A DNA stretch of 32,956 nucleotides from assembly GCA_964553775.1 (NCBI GenBank), contig CAZKLU010000015.1:1-32956 (forward strand). Direction: 5' to 3'. The notes below the pieces were generated by a model, which did not search any database, had not been told where the DNA came from, and was given only the letters and a program-made list of their open reading frames with translations. How positions within the stretch are numbered: the first letter of the stretch is position 1; each line of letters opens with the position of its first letter. This DNA comes from RUG626 sp964553775. GTDB lineage: Bacteria > Bacillota > Clostridia > Oscillospirales > Oscillospiraceae. Positions 24,073 to 32,283 of this stretch are shown here, in pieces. A program made the position numbers and the translations under genes.

Positions 24073-25548
24073 TCATGAGAGGAACTTTTCCACTGCTTCT
24101 GTAAGTTCAGATGTCTCTCGAACCTCTGTAAACCTTGCGGTTTTATTAAGAAGTGCCTTGAGCGGTGCGGGAGCAGGAACCCCTGTTTCATGCTCCAGTG
24201 TTTCTATAATCTCCGCTCCTTTTATATCTGACGGCGAACCTATCGCTTCAAGCACACTCGCACAGAACTTGAATGGACTCGCAGTAGATGCAACAACCGA
24301 AACGGTGCTGTCTCCTGTGCGCTCACGGTATTCCTCAAGTACCCCATAAGCAACAGCGGTGTGCGTGTCTATCAGGTATCCTTTATTCCTGAATGTATCT
24401 CTGATAACACGTTTCGTTTTCTCATCGTCACAGCAGCCGGACGCGAAAAGACTTTGTATCCTGTCAAAAACAGTGCCTGAAATTTTATAACGCCCTTCAT
24501 TGTTAAGCTGCTCCATATATCGCGCTGTTTCGGTGTCGCTTTCAGAAAGGTGGTACAGTAGTCTTTCAAGATTGCTTGATACGAGAATATCCATAGACGG
24601 CGATATTGTTGTGTAAAACGGTCTTTTTCTGTCGTATATGCCTGTGTCAATAAACTCAGTGAGAACATTGTTGCTGTTGGACGCGCATATTAGCTTTTTT
24701 ATCGGCAGACCCATGCGCTTCGCGTAGTAACCGGCAAGAATATCGCCAAAATTGCCCGTTGGAACGCAGAAATTGATAGGATCACCGTTCTTTATCAAGC
24801 CTTTCGTCACAAGAGAGCAGTATGAGGAATAATAATAGACTATCTGTGGCAGAAGTCTCCCCCAGTTTATTGAGTTCGCGGAGGAGAGTACCCAGCCGCG
24901 TTTGCTTAGTCTCCCGCGAAGCTCTGTATCTGAAAATATCTGCTTCACTGCTGTCTGCGCGTCATCAAAATTGCCCTTTACAGCTACAACGGAGACGTTA
25001 CCTCCGCTTTGCGATGTCATCTGCAGCTTCTGTATATCGGAAACACCATTTTCAGGATAGAACACCATGATTTTCGTTTTATCCACATCAGCGAAGCCCT
25101 CAAGAGCAGCCTTTCCGGTGTCACCGCTCGTTGCTGTCAGTATGCAGACACTCTCTTTCGCCCCTGTCTTTATCATTGAGGCGGTGAGCAGTCTCGGCAG
25201 CAGCTGAAGAGCTATATCCTTAAACGCACAGGTTGGTCCGTGCCACAGCTCCAAAAAGTGCGTTTTATCATCGAGTGTGTGCAGCGGCGCGATTTCCGGC
25301 GTATCGAAAGCCTTTGGCGAGTAGGCTCGGTCAATCATATCAGTAAGCTCTGCCACTGTAAAATCATCAAAGAAACGGTTCATTATATAGACCGCTATCT
25401 GACGGTAGTTCATTTCAAGCATTGGTTCAAGCTGTATCTTTGGCAACAACTCAGGTACAAACAATCCACCATCGTGTGAAAGACCGCGCACTACGGCTTC
25501 GGTTCCGCGTATGTGCTCTTTTGAATTGCGTGTACTCACATATCTCAT
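24073..25548 (-). CDS. thrC: Threonine synthase
   Basis: A 491-aa PLP enzyme that converts O-phosphohomoserine to threonine. The N-terminus (MRYVSTRNS) and GLSHDGGLFVPE are typical of the long ThrC class. The PLP lysine is K110 in GPTCAFKDIALQLL, the phosphate-binding part is ATSGDTGKAALEG and a CVPTGNFGDILAGYYAK block follows. The start at 25548 has GGAGGAGG 9-12 nt upstream. It overlaps no neighbour and lies 22 bp after yraN, so it is probably the last gene of the rplS-lepB-rbgA-rnhB-yraN run. No other threonine gene is in the window. Confidence 0.95.
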   Translation of the reverse strand: MRYVSTRNSKEHIRGTEAVVRGLSHDGGLFVPELLPKIQLEPMLEMNYRQIAVYIMNRFFDDFTVAELTDMIDRAYSPKAFDTPEIAPLHTLDDKTHFLELWHGPTCAFKDIALQLLPRLLTASMIKTGAKESVCILTATSGDTGKAALEGFADVDKTKIMVFYPENGVSDIQKLQMTSQSGGNVSVVAVKGNFDDAQTAVKQIFSDTELRGRLSKRGWVLSSANSINWGRLLPQIVYYYSSYCSLVTKGLIKNGDPINFCVPTGNFGDILAGYYAKRMGLPIKKLICASNSNNVLTEFIDTGIYDRKRPFYTTISPSMDILVSSNLERLLYHLSESDTETARYMEQLNNEGRYKISGTVFDRIQSLFASGCCDDEKTKRVIRDTFRNKGYLIDTHTAVAYGVLEEYRERTGDSTVSVVASTASPFKFCASVLEAIGSPSDIKGAEIIETLEHETGVPAPAPLKALLNKTARFTEVRETSELTEAVEKFLS

Positions 25549-25570
25549 AAAGGTTATTCCTCCTCCGATT

Positions 25571-25930
25571 TTATTCCGCGTCAAACGCATTCTCTATGTG
25601 ACGAATATATGTTTTATCCGGTCTGGTGTAAAGCTCTATCACATCAAAGCGAGGCTGCCGATTATCCTCATGCGTGGCAAGCCACATGAGAGCGGTATCT
25701 ATTATCTTGCGCTGCTTAGACTTTGTGACAGATTCACGAGCCTCGGAAAATTGGGCATCTTTTCTCGTTTTGACCTCAATGAACACTAAATAGCTTTCAT
25801 TCGCGGCGATAATATCAATCTCTCCGATTCTCTCGGTATAGCCTGTCTCCAAAATTTCGTAGCCTTTTGTTTTAAGAAAATCTGCTGCCATGTTTTCGCC
25901 CCAGCGACCTTTTTTCCTTGCGCCTTTCAA
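25571..25930 (-). CDS. YraN family (UPF0102) endonuclease-like protein
   Basis: A 119-aa protein with the conserved GRWGENMAADFLKTKGYEIL start, the nuclease-like core IGEIDIIAANESYLVFIEVKTR (quoted in two parts: IGEIDIIA and VFIEVKTR) and a C-terminal RFDVIEL. The D and E-x-K residues suggest a restriction-endonuclease fold; biological role unclear. Translation starts at TTG 25930, which overlaps the rnhB stop in the string ATTGA; GAGG is 8 nt upstream. Starting at the later ATG would remove the conserved GRWGE residues. rnhB-yraN adjacency is widespread. Confidence 0.9.
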   Translation of the reverse strand: MKGARKKGRWGENMAADFLKTKGYEILETGYTERIGEIDIIAANESYLVFIEVKTRKDAQFSEARESVTKSKQRKIIDTALMWLATHEDNRQPRFDVIELYTRPDKTYIRHIENAFDAE

Positions 25931-26526
25931 TGCTGTTTCCTCAGAAAAGTTTTCCTGTGTATTGCTGACGGACCGTACATACGGAGACGCTCATAGTGCA
26001 GCTTAGTACCGTACCCTTTATGCCTGTCAAAGCCATATTCGGGATACAGTTCCGCCATCTCAAGCATAAACCTGTCACGGCTCACCTTGGCAAGCACAGA
26101 TGCTGCTGATATGCTTACGCAAAGACTGTCCCCATGTACCACGCACCGGTTCATAACTGATATTCCGGTACTCCTGTTGCCGTCAATGAGCGCGAAATCG
26201 GGTGCTACGGATAATTTTTTAATAGCGGCATCCATTGCCAGAAGACGCGCGTTCAGAATGTTTATCTCATCGATGGTTTTCTCATCAACCGAAGACACAG
26301 CGTAATCAAGGGCGGTGTTGATTATGATGTCGTAAAGCTCCTCGCGTTTTTTCCCGGAAAGCTTCTTAGAATCGGTAAGACCGTCTATAATAACTCCTCT
26401 GGGAAGTACGACTGCCGCGGCGTAAACGGGTCCCGCGAGCGATCCAGCACCTGCCTCATCGCATCCGCAAACAACTGTATATCCTGTTTCGTAACACTCG
26501 TTTTCTATGTTCCAAACGTCTGTCAT
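25927..26526 (-). CDS. rnhB: Ribonuclease HII
   Basis: A 199-aa enzyme that cuts the RNA strand of RNA-DNA hybrids and removes misincorporated ribonucleotides. The metal ligands are D23 and E24 (GCDEAGAGSLAGP), with further aspartates in ALIDGNRS and the DSKKLSGKKREEL segment. A C-terminal DRHKGYGTKLH motif is typical. The ATG overlaps the rbgA stop as ATGA, and its own stop overlaps yraN. Confidence 0.95.
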   Translation of the reverse strand: MTDVWNIENECYETGYTVVCGCDEAGAGSLAGPVYAAAVVLPRGVIIDGLTDSKKLSGKKREELYDIIINTALDYAVSSVDEKTIDEINILNARLLAMDAAIKKLSVAPDFALIDGNRSTGISVMNRCVVHGDSLCVSISAASVLAKVSRDRFMLEMAELYPEYGFDRHKGYGTKLHYERLRMYGPSAIHRKTFLRKQH

Positions 26527-27383
26527 GGCACACGCTCCAATGTTACACGTCCGAGCTTACCGCCGCGAAATTCATCTAAAAGTATGCGCGACATACGTTC
26601 TGTGTCAAGTTCGCCGCCTTTAAGAAGAAAGCCGCGCTTTTTCGCAAGTTCTGAAAGCAGATCCGCGCCTGTTGCGTTTTCCGGAATTTCAAGACCGTAC
26701 CGCGCCTTTATATTCTCACAATATCCGTTTTTCATAAGACGATCCAAAAGCCTTGCGGAGAGTGCCTCAGTATCGAGAATGTCATCCTTCACAGCTCCTG
26801 TAAACGCCAGATTTTCCCCGACAGTCTTATCGTCAAACTTCGACCATAACAGTCCCGGCATATCAAGCAGCTCCACGCCGCCGCCAATGTTTATCCACTG
26901 TGTTCCCCGCGTCACACCGGGGCGATCCGCCGCTTCAGCCGCTTTGCGACCCGCCACGCGGTTTATCAGCGATGACTTTCCGACGTTTGGCACACCGATT
27001 ATCATTATTCTGACAGTGCGGTTTTTGATACCTTTTTTCATGTCGGAGGCAATTTTATCTTTTAGAAGAGACTTTACCGCACCCGTAAAGCCGGAAACAC
27101 CTTTGCCGCTTTTACAGTCGGTTTCTAAAACCGCGCTGCCAGTTCTGAGGTGCGTTGTCCATTCCGCTGTTCTCACGGGTGATGCCTGATCAACGCGGTT
27201 GAGGACAATAAGGCGGGGCTTTGCGCCAATAAGATCCGTTACTTCGGGGTTGCGGCTGGAAACAGGTATTCTCGCGTCTATTACCTCGCACACCGCATCG
27301 ACCAGTTTAAGCTTTTGTGTGAGTTCGCGGCGCGTCTTTGCCATGTGTCCGGGGAACCACTGAATGCTAAGTTCCTCACTCAT
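26523..27383 (-). CDS. rbgA: Ribosome biogenesis GTPase RbgA (YlqF)
   Basis: A 286-aa circularly permuted GTPase needed for late 50S assembly. The N-terminal IQWFPGHMAKTRRE is diagnostic. G4 comes first (NRVD, 62-65), then G1 GVPNVGKSS (130-138), G2 PGVTRG and G3 DMPGLL, followed by the C-terminal helical domain. G4 carries Arg where Lys is usual (NKxD). The start overlaps the lepB stop as ATGA, and the stop overlaps rnhB. Confidence 0.95.
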   Translation of the reverse strand: MSEELSIQWFPGHMAKTRRELTQKLKLVDAVCEVIDARIPVSSRNPEVTDLIGAKPRLIVLNRVDQASPVRTAEWTTHLRTGSAVLETDCKSGKGVSGFTGAVKSLLKDKIASDMKKGIKNRTVRIMIIGVPNVGKSSLINRVAGRKAAEAADRPGVTRGTQWINIGGGVELLDMPGLLWSKFDDKTVGENLAFTGAVKDDILDTEALSARLLDRLMKNGYCENIKARYGLEIPENATGADLLSELAKKRGFLLKGGELDTERMSRILLDEFRGGKLGRVTLERVP

Positions 27384-28099
27384 ACAGTACCTATCCTTGA
27401 CGCATCGAAGCCTGTGCCATCCTCGCCTCGCGGAATAAGTATGAAGACAACTTTGCCTATGACACAGCGTGTATCCACCATACCGATCATATTTGAGCGG
27501 CTATCGGTAGATTCATTCCTGTTATCGCCCATGAGAAACATACATCCTTCAGGAACTGTAACCTCACCCTCAAAGTCGAGCTGCCGATGAGTTGGCGCGT
27601 TCACATAAGGTTCATCCTGTGCCACGCCGTCCACATAGACGATACCTGCTTCAAAATCTATGCTCACCGTTTGACCCTCTGTAGCTATAACACGCTTGAC
27701 GAGGGCGTTGCTGCCGTAGGTGTTTGTCTGCACAACAACCACATCGCCCTGCTTTGGTGTGTAAAAGAGATTCGTTGTAATAATTCTGTCACCATCGTGC
27801 AGCGTCGGGTACATTGATCGCCCGTCAACATTTACAATACGCCCTACAAAAAGGAATATCAATATTCCTGCCACAAGAGCGGAAACAACGCACTGTACCC
27901 AGTCGTAAAGCTCCATTGAGCTGTCAGGTTTCTTGTTATCGTTATCGGAAGCTGGCGGGGGACAAGGCTCTGAATCAGTGTATGTCTGAAGATCAGGTTC
28001 TGTAAAGTTCAAAGGTTCCTCTGACCGCTTATAATTATCGGACTGTTCTAAGGTTTCCTGTTTTTCGGGAACATCGTTATTTTCCATATCCGCATTCAT
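27380..28099 (-). CDS. lepB: Signal peptidase I
   Basis: A 239-aa membrane protease that removes signal peptides. An unusually long acidic, Pro/Ser-rich cytosolic N-terminus (1-60) precedes one membrane helix (about 66-88). The catalytic serine is S95 (GRSMYPTL) and the general base is K135 (ALVKRVIA). The C-terminal GDNRNESTDSR block is present. ATG 28099 is chosen from AAGG-type Shine-Dalgarno spacing; the frame continues upstream without family similarity. It lies 264 bp after rplS, beyond a terminator, so it may have its own promoter, though I could not define one. Confidence 0.94.
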   Translation of the reverse strand: MNADMENNDVPEKQETLEQSDNYKRSEEPLNFTEPDLQTYTDSEPCPPPASDNDNKKPDSSMELYDWVQCVVSALVAGILIFLFVGRIVNVDGRSMYPTLHDGDRIITTNLFYTPKQGDVVVVQTNTYGSNALVKRVIATEGQTVSIDFEAGIVYVDGVAQDEPYVNAPTHRQLDFEGEVTVPEGCMFLMGDNRNESTDSRSNMIGMVDTRCVIGKVVFILIPRGEDGTGFDASRIGTV

Positions 28100-28337
28100 G
28101 ACTCCACCTTCTTTGCGAATAAATTTGAGTTTGCTGGAAAAAGATAAGCATTTCAACAGCACGGAAAATTGTTAAAATCAACACAAGCCATATCGGCAGC
28201 AAAATATGAATTGGAAATTATAGAGCTTGAGAGTGTGTCTCTGTAAACGCGGCGCGGTTCGTACCTCACAAATGCTTCTGACGCGGCGTTTGAACATTCA
28301 GATAGACCCATTTTTGATGTTCTATCGTCTTTGCAAT

Positions 28338-28365
28338 AAAAAAAGGGGCAAACCCGCCCCTTTTT
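28338..28365 (-). terminator. Intrinsic terminator of rplS
   Basis: AAAAAGGGGC (28340-28349) and GCCCCTTTTT (28356-28365) form a perfect 10-bp stem with a 6-nt loop. On the minus strand it starts at the rplS stop codon and ends in a T run. It should limit read-through into lepB. Confidence 0.88.
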
Positions 28366-28705
28366 ATATTCTCTCTTTAACTTTGGCGTTCTTTCCAACT
28401 CTGTCACGCAGATAGTAAAGCTTCGCTCTTCTGACCTTGCCGCGGCGGACAGTTTTTACCGAAACAATAGAAGGCGAATGTACTGGGAAAACCTTTTCAC
28501 AGCCAACATTATAGGAAATGCGGCGGACAGTAATCGTCTCATTTATACCGCCGTGCTTTTTCGCTATAATAGTACCCTCAAAGACCTGATTTCTCTCGCG
28601 GCTTCCTTCTTTTACGCGCACCGTAACTCTTACGGTGTCGCCGACATTCATCTCAGGAAGCTCAGGCTTCATATACTTTTCGGCGAGAGTATCTACTAAA
28701 TTCAC
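28364..28705 (-). CDS. rplS: 50S ribosomal protein L19
   Basis: A 113-aa ribosomal protein at the 30S-50S interface. The block MNVGDTVRVTVRVKEGSRER, the FEGTIIAKKHGG segment and a basic C-terminus (KVRRAKLYYLRDRVGKNAKV) are diagnostic. The start is GTG 28705, with GGAGGAG 8 nt upstream and the normal MNL start for the family. Longer in-frame codons upstream translate the leader. It is the first gene before lepB-rbgA-rnhB-yraN-thrC, with a terminator directly after it. Confidence 0.95.
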   Translation of the reverse strand: MNLVDTLAEKYMKPELPEMNVGDTVRVTVRVKEGSRERNQVFEGTIIAKKHGGINETITVRRISYNVGCEKVFPVHSPSIVSVKTVRRGKVRRAKLYYLRDRVGKNAKVKERI

Positions 28706-28832
28706 GCTCAATGCTCCTCCCCTCTTCGTCGGACGTTCGTAACGCAATCCGCGTCATAGGACCGCCCCTTTTCTTTACACCGCGAAGTTTGGTACGCCAG
28801 ATTATATCGGTACTCCGTATAAACCCGCAGTA
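28706..28832 (-). promoter_or_regulatory. rplS leader, possible L19 autoregulatory structure
   Basis: About 127 nt lie between the predicted transcription start and the GTG. Complementary segments include CTTCG/CGAAG (outer) and ACGC/GCGT (inner). Firmicutes rplS genes are known to carry an L19 leader (an Rfam family), but I cannot confirm a match by eye. Confidence 0.3.
28714..28720 (-). promoter_or_regulatory. Shine-Dalgarno that fixes the rplS GTG start
   Basis: GGAGGAG with 8 nt to GTG 28703-28705. A TTG two codons upstream is only 2 nt from this site and would be too close. Confidence 0.75.
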
Positions 28833-28838
28833 TCTGTT

Positions 28839-28867
28839 ATATTACCACAGCGGCGGAAAAAATGCAA
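28839..28867 (-). promoter_or_regulatory. Probable rplS promoter
   Basis: TTGCAT (28862-28867), 17-nt spacer, TAATAT (28839-28844) on the minus strand. It is partly consensus and well placed for a leader of about 127 nt. Confidence 0.5.
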
Positions 28868-29026
28868 GCGTTTTTTTCGACTTTAACCGGATATAAATTT
28901 TAACTTTTTGTAAATTGAAACAATATTGCGAGATTTTACCATCGAAAAATGCCGCGTATAACGGTAATTTGCGCTTACCGCGCAGAGCATAGAGGGCAGG
29001 TGAGTGCGCCTTCGCCGCAAAAACCA

Positions 29027-29055
29027 ACGCTTCCGGCTTATTTCACCGGAAGCGT
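29027..29055 (-). terminator. Intrinsic terminator of ackA
   Basis: ACGCTTCCGG (29027-29036) and CCGGAAGCGT (29046-29055) form a perfect 10-bp stem with a 9-nt loop, followed on the minus strand by TGGTTTTTGC. It lies 104 nt past the ackA stop. Between it and ackA there is no gene. Confidence 0.8.
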
Positions 29056-29159
29056 GACGTATGATTGCAGCCCTGATTTGTGAAGGCTTACAATGAGACA
29101 TTTTTACATTACAGGTGCGTCAGCCCGAATATTGGCGGAGATTAAATGCGCGGTGCGGC

Positions 29160-30344
29160 TTATTTGCACAATGCAGCCGTGTCGCTGGCTATCATAAGTT
29201 CCTCGTTCGTCGGAATAACAAATACCTTGACCTTGGAATCCTCAGCCGAGATTTCCATTGTGCCTCTCTTTGCGTTTCTCTCAGCGTCCATCTTAACGCC
29301 CATATATTCAAGACCGCTCGCGATTCTCATGCGCGTTTCGCTATCGTTCTCACCGATTCCGGCAGTGAACACTATTGCGTCAACACCGCCCATAGCAGCC
29401 GCGTATGCGCCGATGTATTTCTTAACCTCATACGCAAACTTATCAAGAGCAAGGGCAGCTCTTTCATTTCCGTTTTTCGCCGCTTCAGCAAGATCGCGGA
29501 AGTCGGACGATACGCCGGATATGCCAAGTACGCCTGACTTCTTGTTCAGTATGGTGAGCATTTCCTTGATGTCGTAGCCATATATGCCCATCAGATACTC
29601 AAGTATGGTCGGATCAACATCGCCGGAGCGTGTACCCATGGGGAAACCGGCAAGAGGTCCAAGACCCATTGTTGTATCCACTACCTTGCCGTCAACGATA
29701 GCGGCAAGCGAAGACCCGTTTCCAAGGTGGCAGGATATAACCTTTGTACCGGGCTTTCCACCAAGAGCCTTTATTGCTTCACCCGCTATATAGCGGTGCG
29801 AGGTGCCGTGGAAACCATAGCGGCGGACACCGTCCTTCTCGTAGTACTCATAGGGGATAGCATAGATGTAAGCCTTCGGAGGCATTGTTGCGTGGAATGC
29901 GGTATCAAAAACTGCCACCTGAGTTTTGCCGGGCATAGCGGCGCGGCACGCTTCAATACCCATAAGGTTCGCGGGATTGTGAAGCGGTCCAAACGGTGTG
30001 CAGCGATTGATTGCGGCTATGCACTCATCGTCTATTATGCAGCTCTTCGCGAACTCCATGCCGCCATGGAGTACCCTGTGACCAACAGCGTCAATCTCAT
30101 CAGTTGATTTGATAACGCCCTTTTCAGGATCCTGAAGTATCGACAGTACCGCCGTGATTGCCTCATGGTGCGTCGGCATCGGAATGTCCTCAACAACATC
30201 TTCACGCCCTGGAACTTTGTGGTTGAGTTTGCCATCGATACCTATGCGCTCACAGAGACCCTTGGCAAATATGTTGCCCGATTCGGAGTCCATAAGCTGA
30301 TACTTGAGGGAAGAGCTGCCTGCGTTAATTACCAGAATTTTCAT
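29160..30344 (-). CDS. ackA: Acetate kinase
   Basis: A 394-aa enzyme that interconverts acetyl phosphate plus ADP with acetate plus ATP, giving substrate-level ATP in fermentation. The ASKHA signatures are MKILVINAGSSSLKYQL at the N-terminus, GHRVLHGG, FHGTSHRY, GNGSSLAAI and GTRSGDVDP. AAGGAG is 11 nt before the ATG. No pta lies next to it. It is monocistronic with its own terminator and is divergent from tmcAL, whose product also uses acetate. Confidence 0.97.
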   Translation of the reverse strand: MKILVINAGSSSLKYQLMDSESGNIFAKGLCERIGIDGKLNHKVPGREDVVEDIPMPTHHEAITAVLSILQDPEKGVIKSTDEIDAVGHRVLHGGMEFAKSCIIDDECIAAINRCTPFGPLHNPANLMGIEACRAAMPGKTQVAVFDTAFHATMPPKAYIYAIPYEYYEKDGVRRYGFHGTSHRYIAGEAIKALGGKPGTKVISCHLGNGSSLAAIVDGKVVDTTMGLGPLAGFPMGTRSGDVDPTILEYLMGIYGYDIKEMLTILNKKSGVLGISGVSSDFRDLAEAAKNGNERAALALDKFAYEVKKYIGAYAAAMGGVDAIVFTAGIGENDSETRMRIASGLEYMGVKMDAERNAKRGTMEISAEDSKVKVFVIPTNEELMIASDTAALCK

Positions 30345-30540
30345 GTGTACAATTTCTCCTTGATTTTATTTTTCCTCTGTATTATACTATACTCATCGCC
30401 GAAACGCGGGGCTGGGCTGACTATTCCATCGTAACAGGCGAGCAGTATGTAATACCCGATTCTAATATGATATTTTATACTATTTTCACAATATAATCAA
30501 GAGGTAAATCAAAATTTTTTACAAAATAAAGGGGAAAATT
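30345..30540. promoter_or_regulatory. Divergent promoter region of ackA and tmcAL
   Basis: TATAAT on the minus strand at 30381-30386 (toward ackA) and on the plus strand at 30492-30497 (toward tmcAL). Neither has a clear -35. The ackA side reads GAGTATAGTATAAT, identical to the end of the repeat copy before the metallophosphoesterase gene, although the hairpin is not preserved. Confidence 0.4.
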
Positions 30541-31716
30541 ATGTCGGCACTGGGTATAGTCTGCGAGTATAACCCGTTTCACAACGGTCATGCCTGCCAA
30601 ATAGCGGCGGCGCGGGAGCTTCTCGGCACGGATGCGCCCGTTATATGCGTCATGAGCGGCAATTTCGTTCAAAGAGGGGAATGTGCCGTAATGCCGAAGC
30701 ACGCAAGGGCAATGATGGCAATTTGCGGCGGAGCGAACCTCGTCTTGGAACTTCCAACGGTGTATGCTGTCTCTTCCGCTGAAAAATTCGCGCTGGCGGC
30801 TGTCACGATACTAAACGCTTCGGGAGTTGTTGACACGCTCGTGTTCGGGAGCGAGGCGGGAACAATCGAACCGCTTTCCAATATCGCTGACGCTCTCATT
30901 GACAACGATACAATTTTGAAGGTAAAGAGCAAACTCAAAGCGGGAGTATCATATGCTGCGGCGAGGGAGAACGCGCTTCGTGAAATAATCGGTGATAACG
31001 CGAATTTGCTGCGTGAGCCAAACAATATATTGGCTGTGGAATATCTGAAAGCGTTGAAGCGTCTCAACTCGGAAATTACGCCGTTGACGATCAAGCGTTC
31101 AGGCTCCGGACACGATGGTGAATCCTCCGCACTGGCGATACGCGGAATGCTGCGAAGGGGAGAGGACGTGTCACGGTACATTCCGGCACAGTGTATGGCG
31201 GTACTGCGTGACGAGATAGCCGCCGGACGCGCACCGCTCACGATGGAGCCGCTCGAAAACGCGATACTCTATCGGCTCCGCACAATGACAGAAGATGAAT
31301 ACGCCACGCTGCCGGACGCTACTGAGGGACTGTGGCTGCGTCTTATGAGAGCGGGGAAGAACGAGAATACCGTTGCCGGTGTTATAGAATACACTAAGAC
31401 AAAACGCTATGCTTATTCACGCATACGCCGAATGGTGCTTGCCGCGCTTCTCGGAATTACAGGCTCAGACACTGACACGCTACCTTTATATATAAGAGTT
31501 CTCGCGTTCGATAATACCGGCAGACAGCTGCTTCGAGAGATGCGCGGAAAAGCACTGCTTCCTGTTATAGTAAAGCCCGCTTCGGCGCGAAAAATGCCGT
31601 TTCCCGTGATTTCCGCGTTTGAAAAAGAAGCGAGATTCACCGATATATTTTCAATCCTTTACGGCGGCAGGGGAGAAGAGGAGTGGGAAACAAGCCCTTT
31701 ATTCGTAAATAGCTGA
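30541..31716 (+). CDS. tmcAL: tRNA(Met) cytidine acetate ligase TmcAL
   Basis: A 391-aa enzyme (YlbM family) that makes N4-acetylcytidine at the wobble position of elongator tRNA-Met, using acetate and ATP. The nucleotidyltransferase motif is HNGH (14-17) in GIVCEYNPFHNGH. MSGNFVQRGECAV, then LVLELPTVYAVSSAE and KRSGSGHDGE segments are typical. AAGGGG lies about 6 nt before the ATG. It is divergently placed with ackA, a pairing often seen in Firmicutes. No terminator is clear after the stop. Confidence 0.93.
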   Translation: MSALGIVCEYNPFHNGHACQIAAARELLGTDAPVICVMSGNFVQRGECAVMPKHARAMMAICGGANLVLELPTVYAVSSAEKFALAAVTILNASGVVDTLVFGSEAGTIEPLSNIADALIDNDTILKVKSKLKAGVSYAAARENALREIIGDNANLLREPNNILAVEYLKALKRLNSEITPLTIKRSGSGHDGESSALAIRGMLRRGEDVSRYIPAQCMAVLRDEIAAGRAPLTMEPLENAILYRLRTMTEDEYATLPDATEGLWLRLMRAGKNENTVAGVIEYTKTKRYAYSRIRRMVLAALLGITGSDTDTLPLYIRVLAFDNTGRQLLREMRGKALLPVIVKPASARKMPFPVISAFEKEARFTDIFSILYGGRGEEEWETSPLFVNS

Positions 31717-31757
31717 AATTCCCATACGAAAACAGTTGAATTTTTGCGATTTTGGAC

Positions 31758-31785
31758 TTGCAATTTTTAAAAAAGAGTGTATAAT
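31758..31785 (+). promoter_or_regulatory. Sigma-A-type promoter after tmcAL
   Basis: TTGCAA (31758-31763), 16-nt spacer, TATAAT (31780-31785). It uses the same -35, spacer length and -10 as the tig promoter. The transcript would run toward the lipoprotein gene. Confidence 0.6.
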
Positions 31786-31919
31786 CTATATCATAAAGTA
31801 TATAGAAACCTGTCTCAAGGGAGCGGCAAGTTAAATAACGGACAATATAATATAGGAAAACCTGAATCATTATGACGAATTTTTTGCTGAGAAAAAGAGA
31901 ATTTCCGCTGAATTTATCA

Positions 31920-31948
31920 TTGACAAGGCGATTATCTTCTGATATAAT
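31920..31948 (+). promoter_or_regulatory. Perfect-consensus sigma-A promoter upstream of the lipoprotein gene
   Basis: TTGACA (31920-31925), 17-nt spacer ending in TGA, TATAAT (31943-31948). Both hexamers match consensus fully. Transcription should start near 31955, leaving a leader of about 330 nt before the lipoprotein ATG. Confidence 0.8.
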
Positions 31949-32098
31949 TATACATATTTTTTAATGATTAGGTTACGGTTCGGCTTCCAAAGACAGGGGA
32001 GGCGGAGCCGAAATTCCCATATTTAGAGCGATTTAACGCATTAAATTGTGCAAAATTTCTGTTTTACCGCTTTGAATAGAGTATATAAATGTTTTTTG

Positions 32099-32201
32099 CA
32101 AGAGTGCCGGTCAAAATCTTCAAAATCCGCGTATTGCCGAGCGGATCGAGGATAAGCTATCACCCTGAATATTCGCGTACAGCGCGAGTCGGACACTCTT
32201 G
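32099..32201 (+). ncRNA. Candidate structured RNA in the lipoprotein leader
   Basis: Closing stem CAAGAGTG-CCG (32099-32109) with CGG-A-CACTCTTG (32190-32201): 11 bp with one bulged A. Enclosed hairpins are ATCCGC/GCGGAT (32125-32146), a short GATA/TATC (32151-32161) and ATTCGCG/CGCGAGT (32171-32189). The last one stacks directly on the closing stem, giving a multi-way junction. I do not recognise a known riboswitch motif. It ends 82 nt before the ATG. Confidence 0.45.
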
Positions 32202-32283
32202 GTACAACCAGGTTTTTGATCGGAACGGCAAATCGCCGAATCGGTTGAAATAAAATCATTATATATATTAAGGAGGAAAAACT

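Larger units (their letters stand above)
31717..32283 (+). other. 567-bp gap with two promoters and a long leader
   Basis: No gene-like ORF. It holds two sigma-A-type promoters (31758-31785 and 31920-31948), a 9-bp hairpin at 31979-32012, a possible element end (CCGCTTTGAATAGAGTATATA, quoted as CCGCTTTGAA and TAGAGTATATA, at about 32068), the structured segment 32099-32201 and an AAGGAGG site before the lipoprotein gene. Confidence 0.5.

Noticed and set aside
26584..27189. 201-aa antisense ORF within rbgA
   Set aside because: A long shadow of the coding strand of rbgA; its Ser/Pro/Arg-rich translation has no recognisable domain.
31872..31967. 31-codon ORF after tmcAL (MTNFLLRKREF start)
   Set aside because: No ribosome-binding site, and it overlaps a perfect sigma-A promoter, so the interval is better explained as regulatory DNA.
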